From Lachnospiraceae bacterium (GTDB lineage Bacteria; Bacillota; Clostridia; Lachnospirales; Lachnospiraceae), in contig JAGCVY010000039.1 in the NCBI GenBank assembly GCA_017962105.1, forward strand, positions 1-35,789: a stretch of 35,789 bases of DNA, read 5' to 3'. The position numbers and the translations under genes were made by a program. Below, one piece after another: positions 1 through 7,078 of the stretch. Numbering within the stretch: position 1 is the stretch's first letter; each line of letters starts with the position of its first letter. The notes beneath the pieces were generated by a model, which saw only the letters and a list, made by a program, of their open reading frames with translations, was not told the DNA's origin and did no database searches.

Positions 1-1
1 C

Positions 2-44
2 TTGCAATTCTACAGCAGTCGTATTAAAATAGTATTGGTATGAT
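2..44 (+). promoter_or_regulatory. Promoter region for the SH3/glucosaminidase gene
   Basis: TTGCAA (2-7), a 17-base spacer and TAAAAT (25-30) form a good sigma-A promoter. A second candidate -10, TATGAT at 39-44 preceded by TGG, is of the extended -10 type. Either would give a leader of about 70-85 bases before the start at 123. The choice between them cannot be made from sequence. Confidence 0.55.
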
Positions 45-122
45 GGGAATCATGTAATTTGGGGTCAGATGCCCATAATAAGCGGATTCCCGCAGGCGCG
101 GTTTCCGCGCGGAGAGGTATGT

Positions 123-2885
123 ATGAAGAGGGCGCGGCGTATTGCGATCGCACTGGTGTTGGCACTGGTGCTCCAGACAGTGACGGGGTTCTTGGGAACG
201 TCGTCTGTTAATGCTGTCTTGGCGTATGCTGCACCATATCAGATTGAGGGCACCGTAACCGTCGGTATCCTCAATGTCCGCAAGGGAGCGGGCACCAAAT
301 ACGACTGTATCGGAACGCTCACAAAGGGGCAGAAGGTCACCATCATCGGAACCGCAACCGCCGGAAACGGTGTGGTCTGGTACAAGATCGAGGCGACGAT
401 TTCCGGGAAGAAGGTAACCGGGTATTCCACCTCCAATTACATCTCCGCAAAGAGCATTGTGCCCGGAACGACCGGAACGAAGACGGCTGCGACGCCGACG
501 CCAACCAAGGGAACCGCTAAGCCAACGCCTTTGCCGACAACGAAGGCCGCAACGCCCACGCCGACGCAGGCTGCGAAAACGAGCGGAGGCAGTTCGGGCC
601 GGGTTGCAATTGTGAATGTGACGCGAATGAATGTAAGAAAAGGGGCAACGACATCCTCCGACGTGCTCGGAAAGGCATACAGCGGAGACCGACTGCCCAT
701 ACTCGGATCCGCCAAGGATTCCTCGGGATACATCTGGTATCTTGTGGAGATAACGCTGAACGGAAAGCTTACTAAGGGATACGTTTACGGAAACTATGTC
801 ACCGTGACCACGGCGGAGAAGACTCCGACGCCCATGCCGACGGCCACGCCGACCACGAAGCCTACGCCTACGAAGGGTGTAACGCCCAAGCCTACGGCAA
901 CTCCCGCCCAGAAGAATTCCACAGGGCAGAAGACCGGCAGCGTTGCCGTTGTCACCGCCACCAGAATGAATGTACGCAAGTCGGCCTCGACGGCGAGCGA
1001 TGTGCTCGGCAAGGTTTACCAGAATGACCGGCTTCCGGTTCTCGGAACCGCGAAGGATTCCTCGGGAAGAACCTGGTATCAGGTGGAGGTGAAATTCGGC
1101 GGTGTGACCAAGACCGGATATGTGTTCGGAAGTTATGTCTCTATTACGAGCGGTTCGGTAACTGCCACACCGACGCCGAAGGCAACACCGACCCCGACGC
1201 CGAAACCGGCGGATACAAAGAATACAACAAGCAAAGATGCCTCTGTGGATTCCAAGGGGAAAATCCCCACGCCCACGCCGACGCCTTCCAAACCGTCGGT
1301 GAGCGGCACCGAGGCGACAGTCACCTCGAGCACGCTTAACATCCGCACCGGTCCTGGCACTGAGTACGCCAAGGTTGTAACGGTCTCCAAGGGGCAGAAG
1401 GTTACGGTGGTTTCCTACGCGTATTCCGAGGATGGCTACGTTTGGTATGACGGAGCTCTGATCGTGAACGGTATGGAGTACCGCGGATATATGTTCGGCG
1501 ACTACATATCGCTGTCGAAGGATTTTCCGTTGACGGAGAAAAATAACAGCGGAACGCTGCAGAAAACCAGTGTGCCGAAGACGGATACAAAGGATTCCTA
1601 CGCCGATACGCTTCGGAAGGCGGGATTCCCGGAGAGCTACATTCCGTATCTCCTGGAACTGCATAAGCAGCATCCCACATGGACGTTTAAGGCGTACCAG
1701 ACCGGCCTTGACTGGGAGAAAGCGGTCAAGGGCGAGAACACGCTCGGAAATAACCTGATCGAACTGAACAAGGGTACCAACTGGCTTTCCTACGCCACCG
1801 GTTCCTACAACTGGCGCACCGGCCGGTTCCAGTCCTTCGACGGAAAGGAATGGATGATGATCAATTCCGCGGGACTACAGTATTTCATGGATCCGCGAAA
1901 CTGGCTTGACGACACCTACGTGTTCATGTTCGAGGATCTCACCTATGATCCCGCCACCCAGACCATCGACGGCGTAAAGAAGATCCTCAAAGGTACCGTG
2001 ATGGACGGAGCGTCCTTCACATACACGGACGAGAACGGCAAGGAGAAGACGATCTCCTATGCGCAGGCGTTTATGGATGCCGCGAAATACTCCGGCGTAA
2101 GCCCGTATCATCTTGCCTCGCGAGTGAAGCAGGAGGTCACCTCCGGCGGCGCATTTTCCAAGAGCGCGACCGGCAACGTGGAGGGTTTCGAAGGGTACTA
2201 TAATTTCTACAACATCGGCGCATACAACTCCACAGCTGCATTGGGCGCGATCCGGAACGGTCTCAAGTACGCCAAGTACGGCGGCACAAGCGCGTCCCTG
2301 AACGCAAAATGCAAGATCCCGTGGGACAACCGCTATGATGCGATCGTCGGCGGCGCCTACTATATCGGAAGCACGTACATTCAAAAAGGGCAGAACACCA
2401 TCTACCTTCAGAAGTACAACGTGACCGGCACCAACACCTACAGCCACCAGTATATGTCCAACGCACAGGCCCCGAGGTCCGAGGCGTACAAGGTGGCGCA
2501 GGCGTATCGAAGAATCGGAGCGATCGACGAGATGCCGCTGACCTTTACGATCCCGGTGTACCGCAATATGCCTTCCGGCGTAGCTGCAGAGCCGAAAAAT
2601 GTCGGAAGCCCGAATCCGTATCTGAGTTCCATCTCCCTGAAGACAGACAGCGGAACGGCAGTATCCCTGAGCTCAAGCTTCCAGCAGGATGTCTTCGAGT
2701 ATACCGTTACGGTTCCTTCGGGTACGAAATTGCTGACCGTTTCCGCCAAGGCGGTGATCTCCGGAACAAAGATCCTGGGGGTCGGAACGCAGACGCTGCG
2801 CGGAAAGGACGATACGATCGTTGTGACCGCAGTCGCCGAGAACGGTTCGAGAATGAACTACCGGATCACCGTGAAATACCGATAG
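123..2885 (+). CDS. Secreted cell-wall hydrolase: four SH3b domains, glucosaminidase domain, cadherin-like C-terminus
   Basis: Predicted exported peptidoglycan hydrolase of 920 residues. The start at 123 is chosen because GGAGAGG lies 5-12 bases upstream and the next residues (MKRARR, then a hydrophobic stretch to about residue 30) form a signal peptide; an in-frame ATG at 69 lacks this. Four bacterial SH3 domains follow at about 39-113, 159-230, 273-343 and 397-470, each with an N(V/I)R motif and a G-Y-x-x-x-x-Y(V/I) end. They are joined by Thr/Pro-rich linkers with TPTP runs. Residues about 493-800 resemble an endo-beta-N-acetylglucosaminidase domain, including a YHLASRVKQEV segment with the likely catalytic Glu. 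The last 90 residues look like a cadherin-like beta-sandwich. SH3b domains normally bind the wall, so it probably acts in wall remodelling or cell separation. Stop is TAG. Family is clear; exact bond specificity is inferred. Confidence 0.85.
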   Translation: MKRARRIAIALVLALVLQTVTGFLGTSSVNAVLAYAAPYQIEGTVTVGILNVRKGAGTKYDCIGTLTKGQKVTIIGTATAGNGVVWYKIEATISGKKVTGYSTSNYISAKSIVPGTTGTKTAATPTPTKGTAKPTPLPTTKAATPTPTQAAKTSGGSSGRVAIVNVTRMNVRKGATTSSDVLGKAYSGDRLPILGSAKDSSGYIWYLVEITLNGKLTKGYVYGNYVTVTTAEKTPTPMPTATPTTKPTPTKGVTPKPTATPAQKNSTGQKTGSVAVVTATRMNVRKSASTASDVLGKVYQNDRLPVLGTAKDSSGRTWYQVEVKFGGVTKTGYVFGSYVSITSGSVTATPTPKATPTPTPKPADTKNTTSKDASVDSKGKIPTPTPTPSKPSVSGTEATVTSSTLNIRTGPGTEYAKVVTVSKGQKVTVVSYAYSEDGYVWYDGALIVNGMEYRGYMFGDYISLSKDFPLTEKNNSGTLQKTSVPKTDTKDSYADTLRKAGFPESYIPYLLELHKQHPTWTFKAYQTGLDWEKAVKGENTLGNNLIELNKGTNWLSYATGSYNWRTGRFQSFDGKEWMMINSAGLQYFMDPRNWLDDTYVFMFEDLTYDPATQTIDGVKKILKGTVMDGASFTYTDENGKEKTISYAQAFMDAAKYSGVSPYHLASRVKQEVTSGGAFSKSATGNVEGFEGYYNFYNIGAYNSTAALGAIRNGLKYAKYGGTSASLNAKCKIPWDNRYDAIVGGAYYIGSTYIQKGQNTIYLQKYNVTGTNTYSHQYMSNAQAPRSEAYKVAQAYRRIGAIDEMPLTFTIPVYRNMPSGVAAEPKNVGSPNPYLSSISLKTDSGTAVSLSSSFQQDVFEYTVTVPSGTKLLTVSAKAVISGTKILGVGTQTLRGKDDTIVVTAVAENGSRMNYRITVKYR

Positions 2886-2918
2886 CCATACAGAAAATTA
2901 AGGAAAAAACGCATAAAA

Positions 2919-2957
2919 CGAAGAAAAGGCCGCTTCAATGAAGCGGTCTTCTTCGTA
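2919..2957 (+). terminator. Rho-independent terminator after the wall hydrolase
   Basis: An imperfect GAAGA-GGCCGCTTC / GAAGCGGTCTTCTTC hairpin with a three-base loop lies 34 bases after the stop. The 3' arm is T-rich (TCTTCTTCG), which serves as the tail. It ends the first transcription unit. Confidence 0.6.
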
Positions 2958-3005
2958 AAATTGAGAAGAGAGAAAATGAAAAATAAAGGCTGTCAATCTA
3001 TAGTT

Positions 3006-3090
3006 CCAATCTCCTGTGCGAGATTGGTTGAGAGAGGGCACGCCTTCTCGGGTTCGGAAACCCTGCGCCGGGAAGGCGTGCTCGGAGATT
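3006..3090 (+). other. Structured intergenic segment, possible small RNA or attenuator-like element
   Basis: This segment can form a perfect 8-bp hairpin (3006-3013 with 3020-3027), then a long GC-rich hairpin (3038-3047 with 3072-3081) with its own inner stem (GGGTT near 3050 with AACCC near 3063). The 5' arm AATCTCC (3008-3014) can instead pair with GGAGATT (3084-3090), so two folds exclude each other. A weak -10 (TATAGT, 2999-3004) sits just upstream. It matches no riboswitch, SRP, 6S, tmRNA or RNase P core motif I know. The nearest gene is 460 bases downstream and has its own promoter, so this is more likely an independent small RNA or a relic than a leader of nagB. Confidence 0.3.
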
Positions 3091-3443
3091 TTCGCATTGA
3101 CTACTGCATTCTATAACGCATTTGAAAATGTGTCAATGAAATCCGAAATCCAAAAAATCATCAAAAAACTAAAAATGCAAAATAATACGTCGCAAATAAC
3201 GAAAAAATTAATATGAGCCGGGCAAATGGTCGAAAAAGTGTAAAAAATCCGGAAAACGCCCAAAAAGATGTTGACGGAAAAAAACGGGCATCTGAATGAA
3301 AAAGAACCGGCGGTGTTCAGAAAACGGCACAATTAAACGTACGTTGCAATATTGTACTTATACGTACGACGAATGAAATGTTACACGCACGGTAAAATAA
3401 TGTTAATTTTCGCCCGAAACGGGCCTTTTCGGCCAGTTTTTCC
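3091..3443. other. AT-rich gene-free stretch with palindromes
   Basis: I see no credible gene here. A 7-bp stem (3095-3101 with 3132-3138) encloses a smaller hairpin. About 3140-3290 is strongly A-rich with no codon structure. Two copies of the palindrome CGTACG (3338-3343 and 3363-3368) lie 25 bases apart around a TTGCAATATTG core and look like paired operator half-sites. At 3421-3442 a short GGCC/GGCC hairpin followed by a T-rich run (GTTTTTCC) could be a weak terminator just ahead of the nag promoter. Confidence 0.35.
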
Positions 3444-3472
3444 TTGATTTCAAAGTAGGGGAGGTCTACAAT
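3444..3472 (+). promoter_or_regulatory. Promoter of the nagB-glmM-kinase operon
   Basis: TTGATT (3444-3449), exactly 17 bases, then TACAAT (3467-3472). Transcription would start near 3479, giving a leader of about 75 bases. A paired CGTACG palindrome lies about 80-105 bases upstream and could be the site of a regulator, but this is inference. Confidence 0.65.
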
Positions 3473-3475
3473 ATC

Positions 3476-3540
3476 TTGTGTGTACAGGGCGAAGAAGCCC
3501 TATTGCACAAAAAGACTACAAGACTACAAGACAGACTACA
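3476..3540 (+). repeat. nagB leader: 5' hairpin plus three AGACTACA repeats
   Basis: The predicted 5' end folds into a hairpin (TTGTG 3476-3480 with CACAA 3506-3510, inner AGGGC 3486-3490 with GCCCT 3497-3501, loop GAAGAA). It is followed by the octamer AGACTACA three times (3513-3520, 3521-3528, 3533-3540). The third copy runs straight into the ribosome site AAGGAG. Hairpin and repeats together fill the whole leader, so a role in mRNA stability or translational control of nagB is possible. Confidence 0.5.
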
Positions 3541-3552
3541 AGGAGAATCGAA

Positions 3553-4275
3553 ATGAAAGTAATTGTGTGCAAGGACTATGCTGAGATGTCCGCCAAGGCT
3601 GCGGAAGTTGTTGCTGACGTAATGAAGAAGAAACCCAATGCGGTGCTCGGTTTGGCTACCGGCTCGACGCCTGAGGGAATGTATGCAAAGCTTGCGGAGA
3701 TGAACGCGGCAGGCGAGATCGATTTTTCGCAGGTTACCACGGTGAACCTTGATGAGTATTATCCGATCAGCCCGGAGAATGACCAGAGCTATCGTTACTT
3801 CATGAATAAGAACCTGTTCGATAAGGTAAACATTGATAAGACGCATACCCATGTTCCGCAGGGCAGCGCCGCTGACGGCGAGGCTGAGGCGAAGCGCTAT
3901 GAGGCGTTTGTACGCTCCCTCGGCGGTGCCGACATCCAGGTGCTCGGTATCGGCCGCAACGGTCACATCGCATTTAACGAGCCCGACACGGAGCTTGTTC
4001 CCGTTACGCACATCACCAGCCTTACCGAGGATACCATCGATGCGAACGCACGCTTCTTCGCAAGCGCTGCCGACGTTCCCACCAAGGCCCTGACGATGGG
4101 TATGGGAACCATTCTTTCGGCTAAGAAGATCATCATCCTTGCAAACGGCAAGGGAAAGCATGACGCGGTTGCACAGATGCTCAAGGGCACGGTTACCACG
4201 AACTGCCCGGCATCCTTCCTCAATCTGCATGATGATGTCATTCTTGTATGCGACGAGGCTTGCTACAACGGCTGA
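3553..4275 (+). CDS. nagB: Glucosamine-6-phosphate deaminase
   Basis: Converts glucosamine 6-phosphate to fructose 6-phosphate and ammonia in the cytoplasm, feeding amino sugars into glycolysis. The 240 residues match the usual short Gram-positive NagB length. Family signatures are visible: the phosphate loop ATGSTP (35-40), NLDEYY with Asp67 (general base), and GRNGHIAFNEP with Asn136, His138 and Glu143 in the active-site positions. Arg135 and Ala140 replace more common residues of that motif, as does Asp145 in NEPDT (usually NEPGT), but the catalytic positions are kept. The start at 3553 has AAGGAGA 7 bases upstream; an open upstream extension to 3478 has no ribosome site. It is first in an operon with glmM and a hexosamine kinase. 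NagB draws down the same GlcN-6-P that GlmM uses for wall synthesis, so the pair sits at the catabolic/anabolic branch point. Confidence 0.93.
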   Translation: MKVIVCKDYAEMSAKAAEVVADVMKKKPNAVLGLATGSTPEGMYAKLAEMNAAGEIDFSQVTTVNLDEYYPISPENDQSYRYFMNKNLFDKVNIDKTHTHVPQGSAADGEAEAKRYEAFVRSLGGADIQVLGIGRNGHIAFNEPDTELVPVTHITSLTEDTIDANARFFASAADVPTKALTMGMGTILSAKKIIILANGKGKHDAVAQMLKGTVTTNCPASFLNLHDDVILVCDEACYNG

Positions 4276-4372
4276 TTTCGACCGGTTTACGAGACAGACG
4301 GAAGATGTCTGAGACGGCATTTTCCGAATAAATAAAGGCTGTTGAAGGCCTTATCATCAGGAGGACAGTACT

Positions 4373-5725
4373 ATGGGAAAATACTTCGGAACCGACGGCT
4401 TCCGCGGTGAGTCCGGCGTTGTCTTGACGGCGGATCACGCATTCAAGATCGGACGGTATCTCGGATGGCATTACAGCCAGAACGGACAGGCACGCATCGT
4501 TATCGGCAAGGATACGAGACGTTCGTCCTATATGTATGAGAACGCGCTTGCGGCGGGAATCACCTCGTCGGGTGCGAACGCATACCTTCTTCACGTGACG
4601 ACGACTCCCTGCGTGTCGTACATCACCAGAACCGACGGGTTTGACTGCGGCGTAATGATCAGCGCAAGCCACAACCCTTACACCGACAACGGCATCAAGC
4701 TGATGAACGGCGACGGCGAGAAGATGGATGATGCGCTTCAGGATGAGATCGAGAAGTACATCGACGGTGAGATTCCGGAGATTCCTTTCGCTACCGGCGA
4801 GAACATCGGCTGCACTGTAGACTACTACACCGGCCGCAACCGCTACATCGGCTACCTTACCAATGTGGCTACGAAGTCCTTTGAGAACCGCAAGGTTGCT
4901 CTGGACTGCGCCAACGGAAGCTCCTGGATGATCGCACGGTCCATATTTGACGCTTTGGGAGCTAAGACTTTGGTTATCAACAATGAGCCCAACGGAACGA
5001 ACATCAACAGAGGATGCGGTTCCACCCACATCGAGGGACTTCAGGAATTTGTGAAGCAGAACAGCGTGGACGTCGGATTTGCCTTCGACGGCGACGCCGA
5101 CCGCTGCCTTGCAGTGGATGAGAACGGCAACGTTGTGAACGGCGACCAGATCATGTACCTCTGCGCGAAGCACCTCAAGAAGATCGGCCAGCTGCCCAGC
5201 AATACCGTGGTTACGACGATCATGTCGAACTTCGGCCTCTACAAGGCACTCGACCGTATCGGCATCGGTTACGAGAAGACCGCTGTCGGTGACCGCTTCG
5301 TATACGAGAACATGAAGGAAAATGATCACCTGATCGGCGGCGAGAACTCCGGCCACGTCATTTTCCGTAAATATGCCCGTACCGGCGACGGTATCCTTAC
5401 GGCTATCATGGTCATGATGGTCATGATCGATACGCAGCTTCCGCTTTCGGTGCTTGCATCCGAGTGCGAGATGTTCCCTCAGGTGCTCAAGAATGTTGTC
5501 GTTGACGACAAGAAGGCTACCATGGATGATCCTGCGGTCAAACTTCAGGTAGAGGCCTGCACAGCGGAGCTCGGCGACAGCGGCCGTGTACTCCTTCGTC
5601 CCAGCGGCACGGAGCCGGTTCTCCGCGTTATGTCGGAGGCTTCGACTTACGAGCTTTGCGAGAAGCATGTTGACGCCATCATCGAGTCGATGAAGAAGAA
5701 CGGACATCTGCAGAAGATCAAGTAA
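4373..5725 (+). CDS. glmM: Phosphoglucosamine mutase
   Basis: Interconverts glucosamine 6-phosphate and glucosamine 1-phosphate, the step leading to UDP-GlcNAc for peptidoglycan. It has 450 residues, typical for the alpha-D-phosphohexomutase family. The N-terminus has FGTDGFRG (5-12). The phosphoserine loop ISASHNP has Ser99 as the phosphorylated residue. The Mg-binding loop DGDADR starts at about 239. The sugar loop GGENSGH is at about 324, and the C-terminal phosphate loop RPSGTEPVLRVM is near 408. TDGFRG and ISASHNPYxDNGIK favour GlmM over phosphomannomutase. The start has AGGAGGAC 8 bases upstream. The gap after nagB is 97 bases with no clear terminator or promoter. Linkage to nagB and an N-acetylhexosamine 1-kinase suggests it may also handle salvaged hexosamine 1-phosphates here; this is inference. 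Confidence 0.9.
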   Translation: MGKYFGTDGFRGESGVVLTADHAFKIGRYLGWHYSQNGQARIVIGKDTRRSSYMYENALAAGITSSGANAYLLHVTTTPCVSYITRTDGFDCGVMISASHNPYTDNGIKLMNGDGEKMDDALQDEIEKYIDGEIPEIPFATGENIGCTVDYYTGRNRYIGYLTNVATKSFENRKVALDCANGSSWMIARSIFDALGAKTLVINNEPNGTNINRGCGSTHIEGLQEFVKQNSVDVGFAFDGDADRCLAVDENGNVVNGDQIMYLCAKHLKKIGQLPSNTVVTTIMSNFGLYKALDRIGIGYEKTAVGDRFVYENMKENDHLIGGENSGHVIFRKYARTGDGILTAIMVMMVMIDTQLPLSVLASECEMFPQVLKNVVVDDKKATMDDPAVKLQVEACTAELGDSGRVLLRPSGTEPVLRVMSEASTYELCEKHVDAIIESMKKNGHLQKIK

Positions 5726-5755
5726 GAAACCGACGAAGTAGAAAGATACCAGGAG

Positions 5756-5795
5756 ACGCTGATTTTACTGCCGGAAACGGCGGTCAAGTCAGCGT
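5756..5795 (+). other. Intra-operon hairpin with GAAA tetraloop
   Basis: Lower stem ACGCTGA (5756-5762) pairs with TCAGCGT (5789-5795), and upper stem ACTGCCG (5767-5773) pairs with CGGCGGT (5778-5784) around a GAAA loop. A symmetric four-by-four internal loop separates them. There is no U-tract, so it is unlikely to terminate; an mRNA processing or stabilising element between glmM and the kinase is more likely. Confidence 0.5.
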
Positions 5796-5819
5796 TTCCG
5801 TGAATGTGAGCGGATTCGT

Positions 5820-6923
5820 ATGGCTTGGATTACGGAAACAATTCTGAGAAGATACGGGATTGCGGGAAGCATCGTCGGGGAGACGGAACTCCACGGCGGC
5901 AATGTGAACCGCACGTATTGCGTGACGGTGCGCGACGGTGTGTTGCGTACCCGTTATCTCGTGCAGAAACTGAATCCGGAAGCGGTGCGGAAGCCGCGGC
6001 AAATGCTCCGCAACATGGTGGTGGTCACCGACCATCTCATCCGCAAGGGGATCCGGACGGCGAAGCTGTATCCGGTGGGCGTCAGCGGGGAGCGCTTTCT
6101 CGAACTCCGCTGTCCTGTGGGAGGCACAGTGCGCACGGAGTACTGGCGGGTCGAGGAGTATCTCGATTCTGCGGAGCTGACCGCGGAGGAGCCGGGAGTG
6201 CTACTTGCGATGGCCCGGGCGTTCGGGCGGTTCGACGCGGCGCTTGCGGACCTTCCGGCAGGGAGGCTGCTCGGTGCGGATAAAGGATTTCATGACACCT
6301 ACGGGTGGTTTCGGAAACTCTGGACCGCGGCGGCGGAGGACCCCTGCGGCCGCACTGCGGAAGTAAGGGACGAGCTTCGGGATCTCAAGGCTCTTGAGTG
6401 CGAAGCGGAGGAGATATCCCTTCGGTACGCATCGGGAGAATACCCGGTGCGGGTGACCCACAACGACACCAAGTTCAACAATGTTTTGTTTACGGAAAAT
6501 GTTCCTCCCTACGGCGCGATCGTCATTGATTTCGACACCGTGATGGAGGGGATGGTAGCCTACGATTTTGCGGATTCCGTGCGGTCGACGGCGAAGATTG
6601 TCGGGGGAACCGCGGAGGAGCCGGAGGTAAGGCTCGACACGGAGAAGTTTCGTGTTATCGCGGAAGGGTATCTCACGGAGACAGCGAAGATCCTGAATCC
6701 GCCTGAGATCGAGGCCATGGCGCCGTGCACCCTTGCGGTGACCGCGGAACTGTCGGCGAGGTATCTCACGGATTACCTTCGCGGCGACCGATATTTTAAG
6801 ATTGCGAATCCACGGCAAAACCTTCAGAAGGCCCGGCTGAATCTGGCGTTTGCCAAGGATATCAGGGCGGGGATGGAGTCTCTTAAGAACATCATCCGCG
6901 AGGAAGCCGCCCGCCTGAAATAA
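5820..6923 (+). CDS. N-acetylhexosamine 1-kinase-like phosphotransferase (NahK/LnpB type)
   Basis: An APH/choline-kinase-fold kinase of 367 residues whose motifs match bifidobacterial NahK, which phosphorylates GlcNAc and GalNAc at C1 with ATP. A glycine-containing loop HGGNVNRTY is near residue 22. The catalytic motif THNDTKFNN starts at about 213, with the catalytic Asp in HND. The metal motif IDFDTV is near 236, followed by a YDFADSVR segment. The C-terminal YLTDYLRGDRYFK region also follows NahK. The ribosome site before the ATG at 5820 is weak (AGCGGAT), and a hairpin precedes it, suggesting low or controlled translation. It closes an operon with nagB and glmM and is followed by a strong terminator. 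No GlcNAc-6-P deacetylase (nagA) is present in the window. Substrate is inferred from similarity and context. Confidence 0.75.
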   Translation: MAWITETILRRYGIAGSIVGETELHGGNVNRTYCVTVRDGVLRTRYLVQKLNPEAVRKPRQMLRNMVVVTDHLIRKGIRTAKLYPVGVSGERFLELRCPVGGTVRTEYWRVEEYLDSAELTAEEPGVLLAMARAFGRFDAALADLPAGRLLGADKGFHDTYGWFRKLWTAAAEDPCGRTAEVRDELRDLKALECEAEEISLRYASGEYPVRVTHNDTKFNNVLFTENVPPYGAIVIDFDTVMEGMVAYDFADSVRSTAKIVGGTAEEPEVRLDTEKFRVIAEGYLTETAKILNPPEIEAMAPCTLAVTAELSARYLTDYLRGDRYFKIANPRQNLQKARLNLAFAKDIRAGMESLKNIIREEAARLK

Positions 6924-6942
6924 CAACGAACACTGCGAAACC

Positions 6943-6976
6943 GTGCGTACGGATCGGAATCCTGTACGCACTTTTT
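6943..6976 (+). terminator. Strong terminator of the amino-sugar operon
   Basis: GTGCGTAC (6943-6950) pairs with GTACGCAC (6964-6971), extended inside by GGAT/ATCC around CGGA with one bulged T, and is followed by TTTTT (6972-6976). Confidence 0.9.
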
Positions 6977-6977
6977 G

Positions 6978-7006
6978 TTGCGCAAACTTCTGCAATCGTG
7001 TAAGAT
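6978..7006 (+). promoter_or_regulatory. Probable promoter of ald
   Basis: TTGCGC (6978-6983), 17 bases, TAAGAT (7001-7006). It begins directly after the U-tract of the preceding terminator, the expected place for the next unit's promoter. Confidence 0.5.
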
Positions 7007-7078
7007 AGGAGAACAGGCGGCCATGGAAACCGAGTGGCCGTACTGACTGCGAAAACATGTGTAAAGGAGAAGGGTTTT

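Noticed and set aside
24-1673. 549-codon open frame on the minus strand opposite the wall hydrolase
   Set aside because: Arg/Gly-rich low-complexity product with no motif; it is the shadow of the SH3 repeats and Thr/Pro linkers, which have strong domain support on the + strand.
3006-3090. SRP RNA, 6S RNA or glmS ribozyme
   Set aside because: The SRP GGAAG/AGCAG loop, the 6S central bubble and the glmS core are all absent, and the segment is too short for 6S or glmS.
2886-3116. Open frame of 76 codons after the TAG of the wall hydrolase, considered as a readthrough extension
   Set aside because: The frame runs through the terminator hairpin and the structured segment and encodes no recognisable domain; the beta-sandwich before the TAG is already complete.
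3111-3332. Hydrophobic 73-codon minus-strand frame in the 2958-3552 gap
   Set aside because: The Phe/Ile richness simply mirrors the A-rich + strand; no ribosome site and no membrane-protein-like charge pattern.
3513-3540. AGACTACA repeats as a CRISPR or integron-like array
   Set aside because: Only three 8-base copies without spacers, inside a gene leader.
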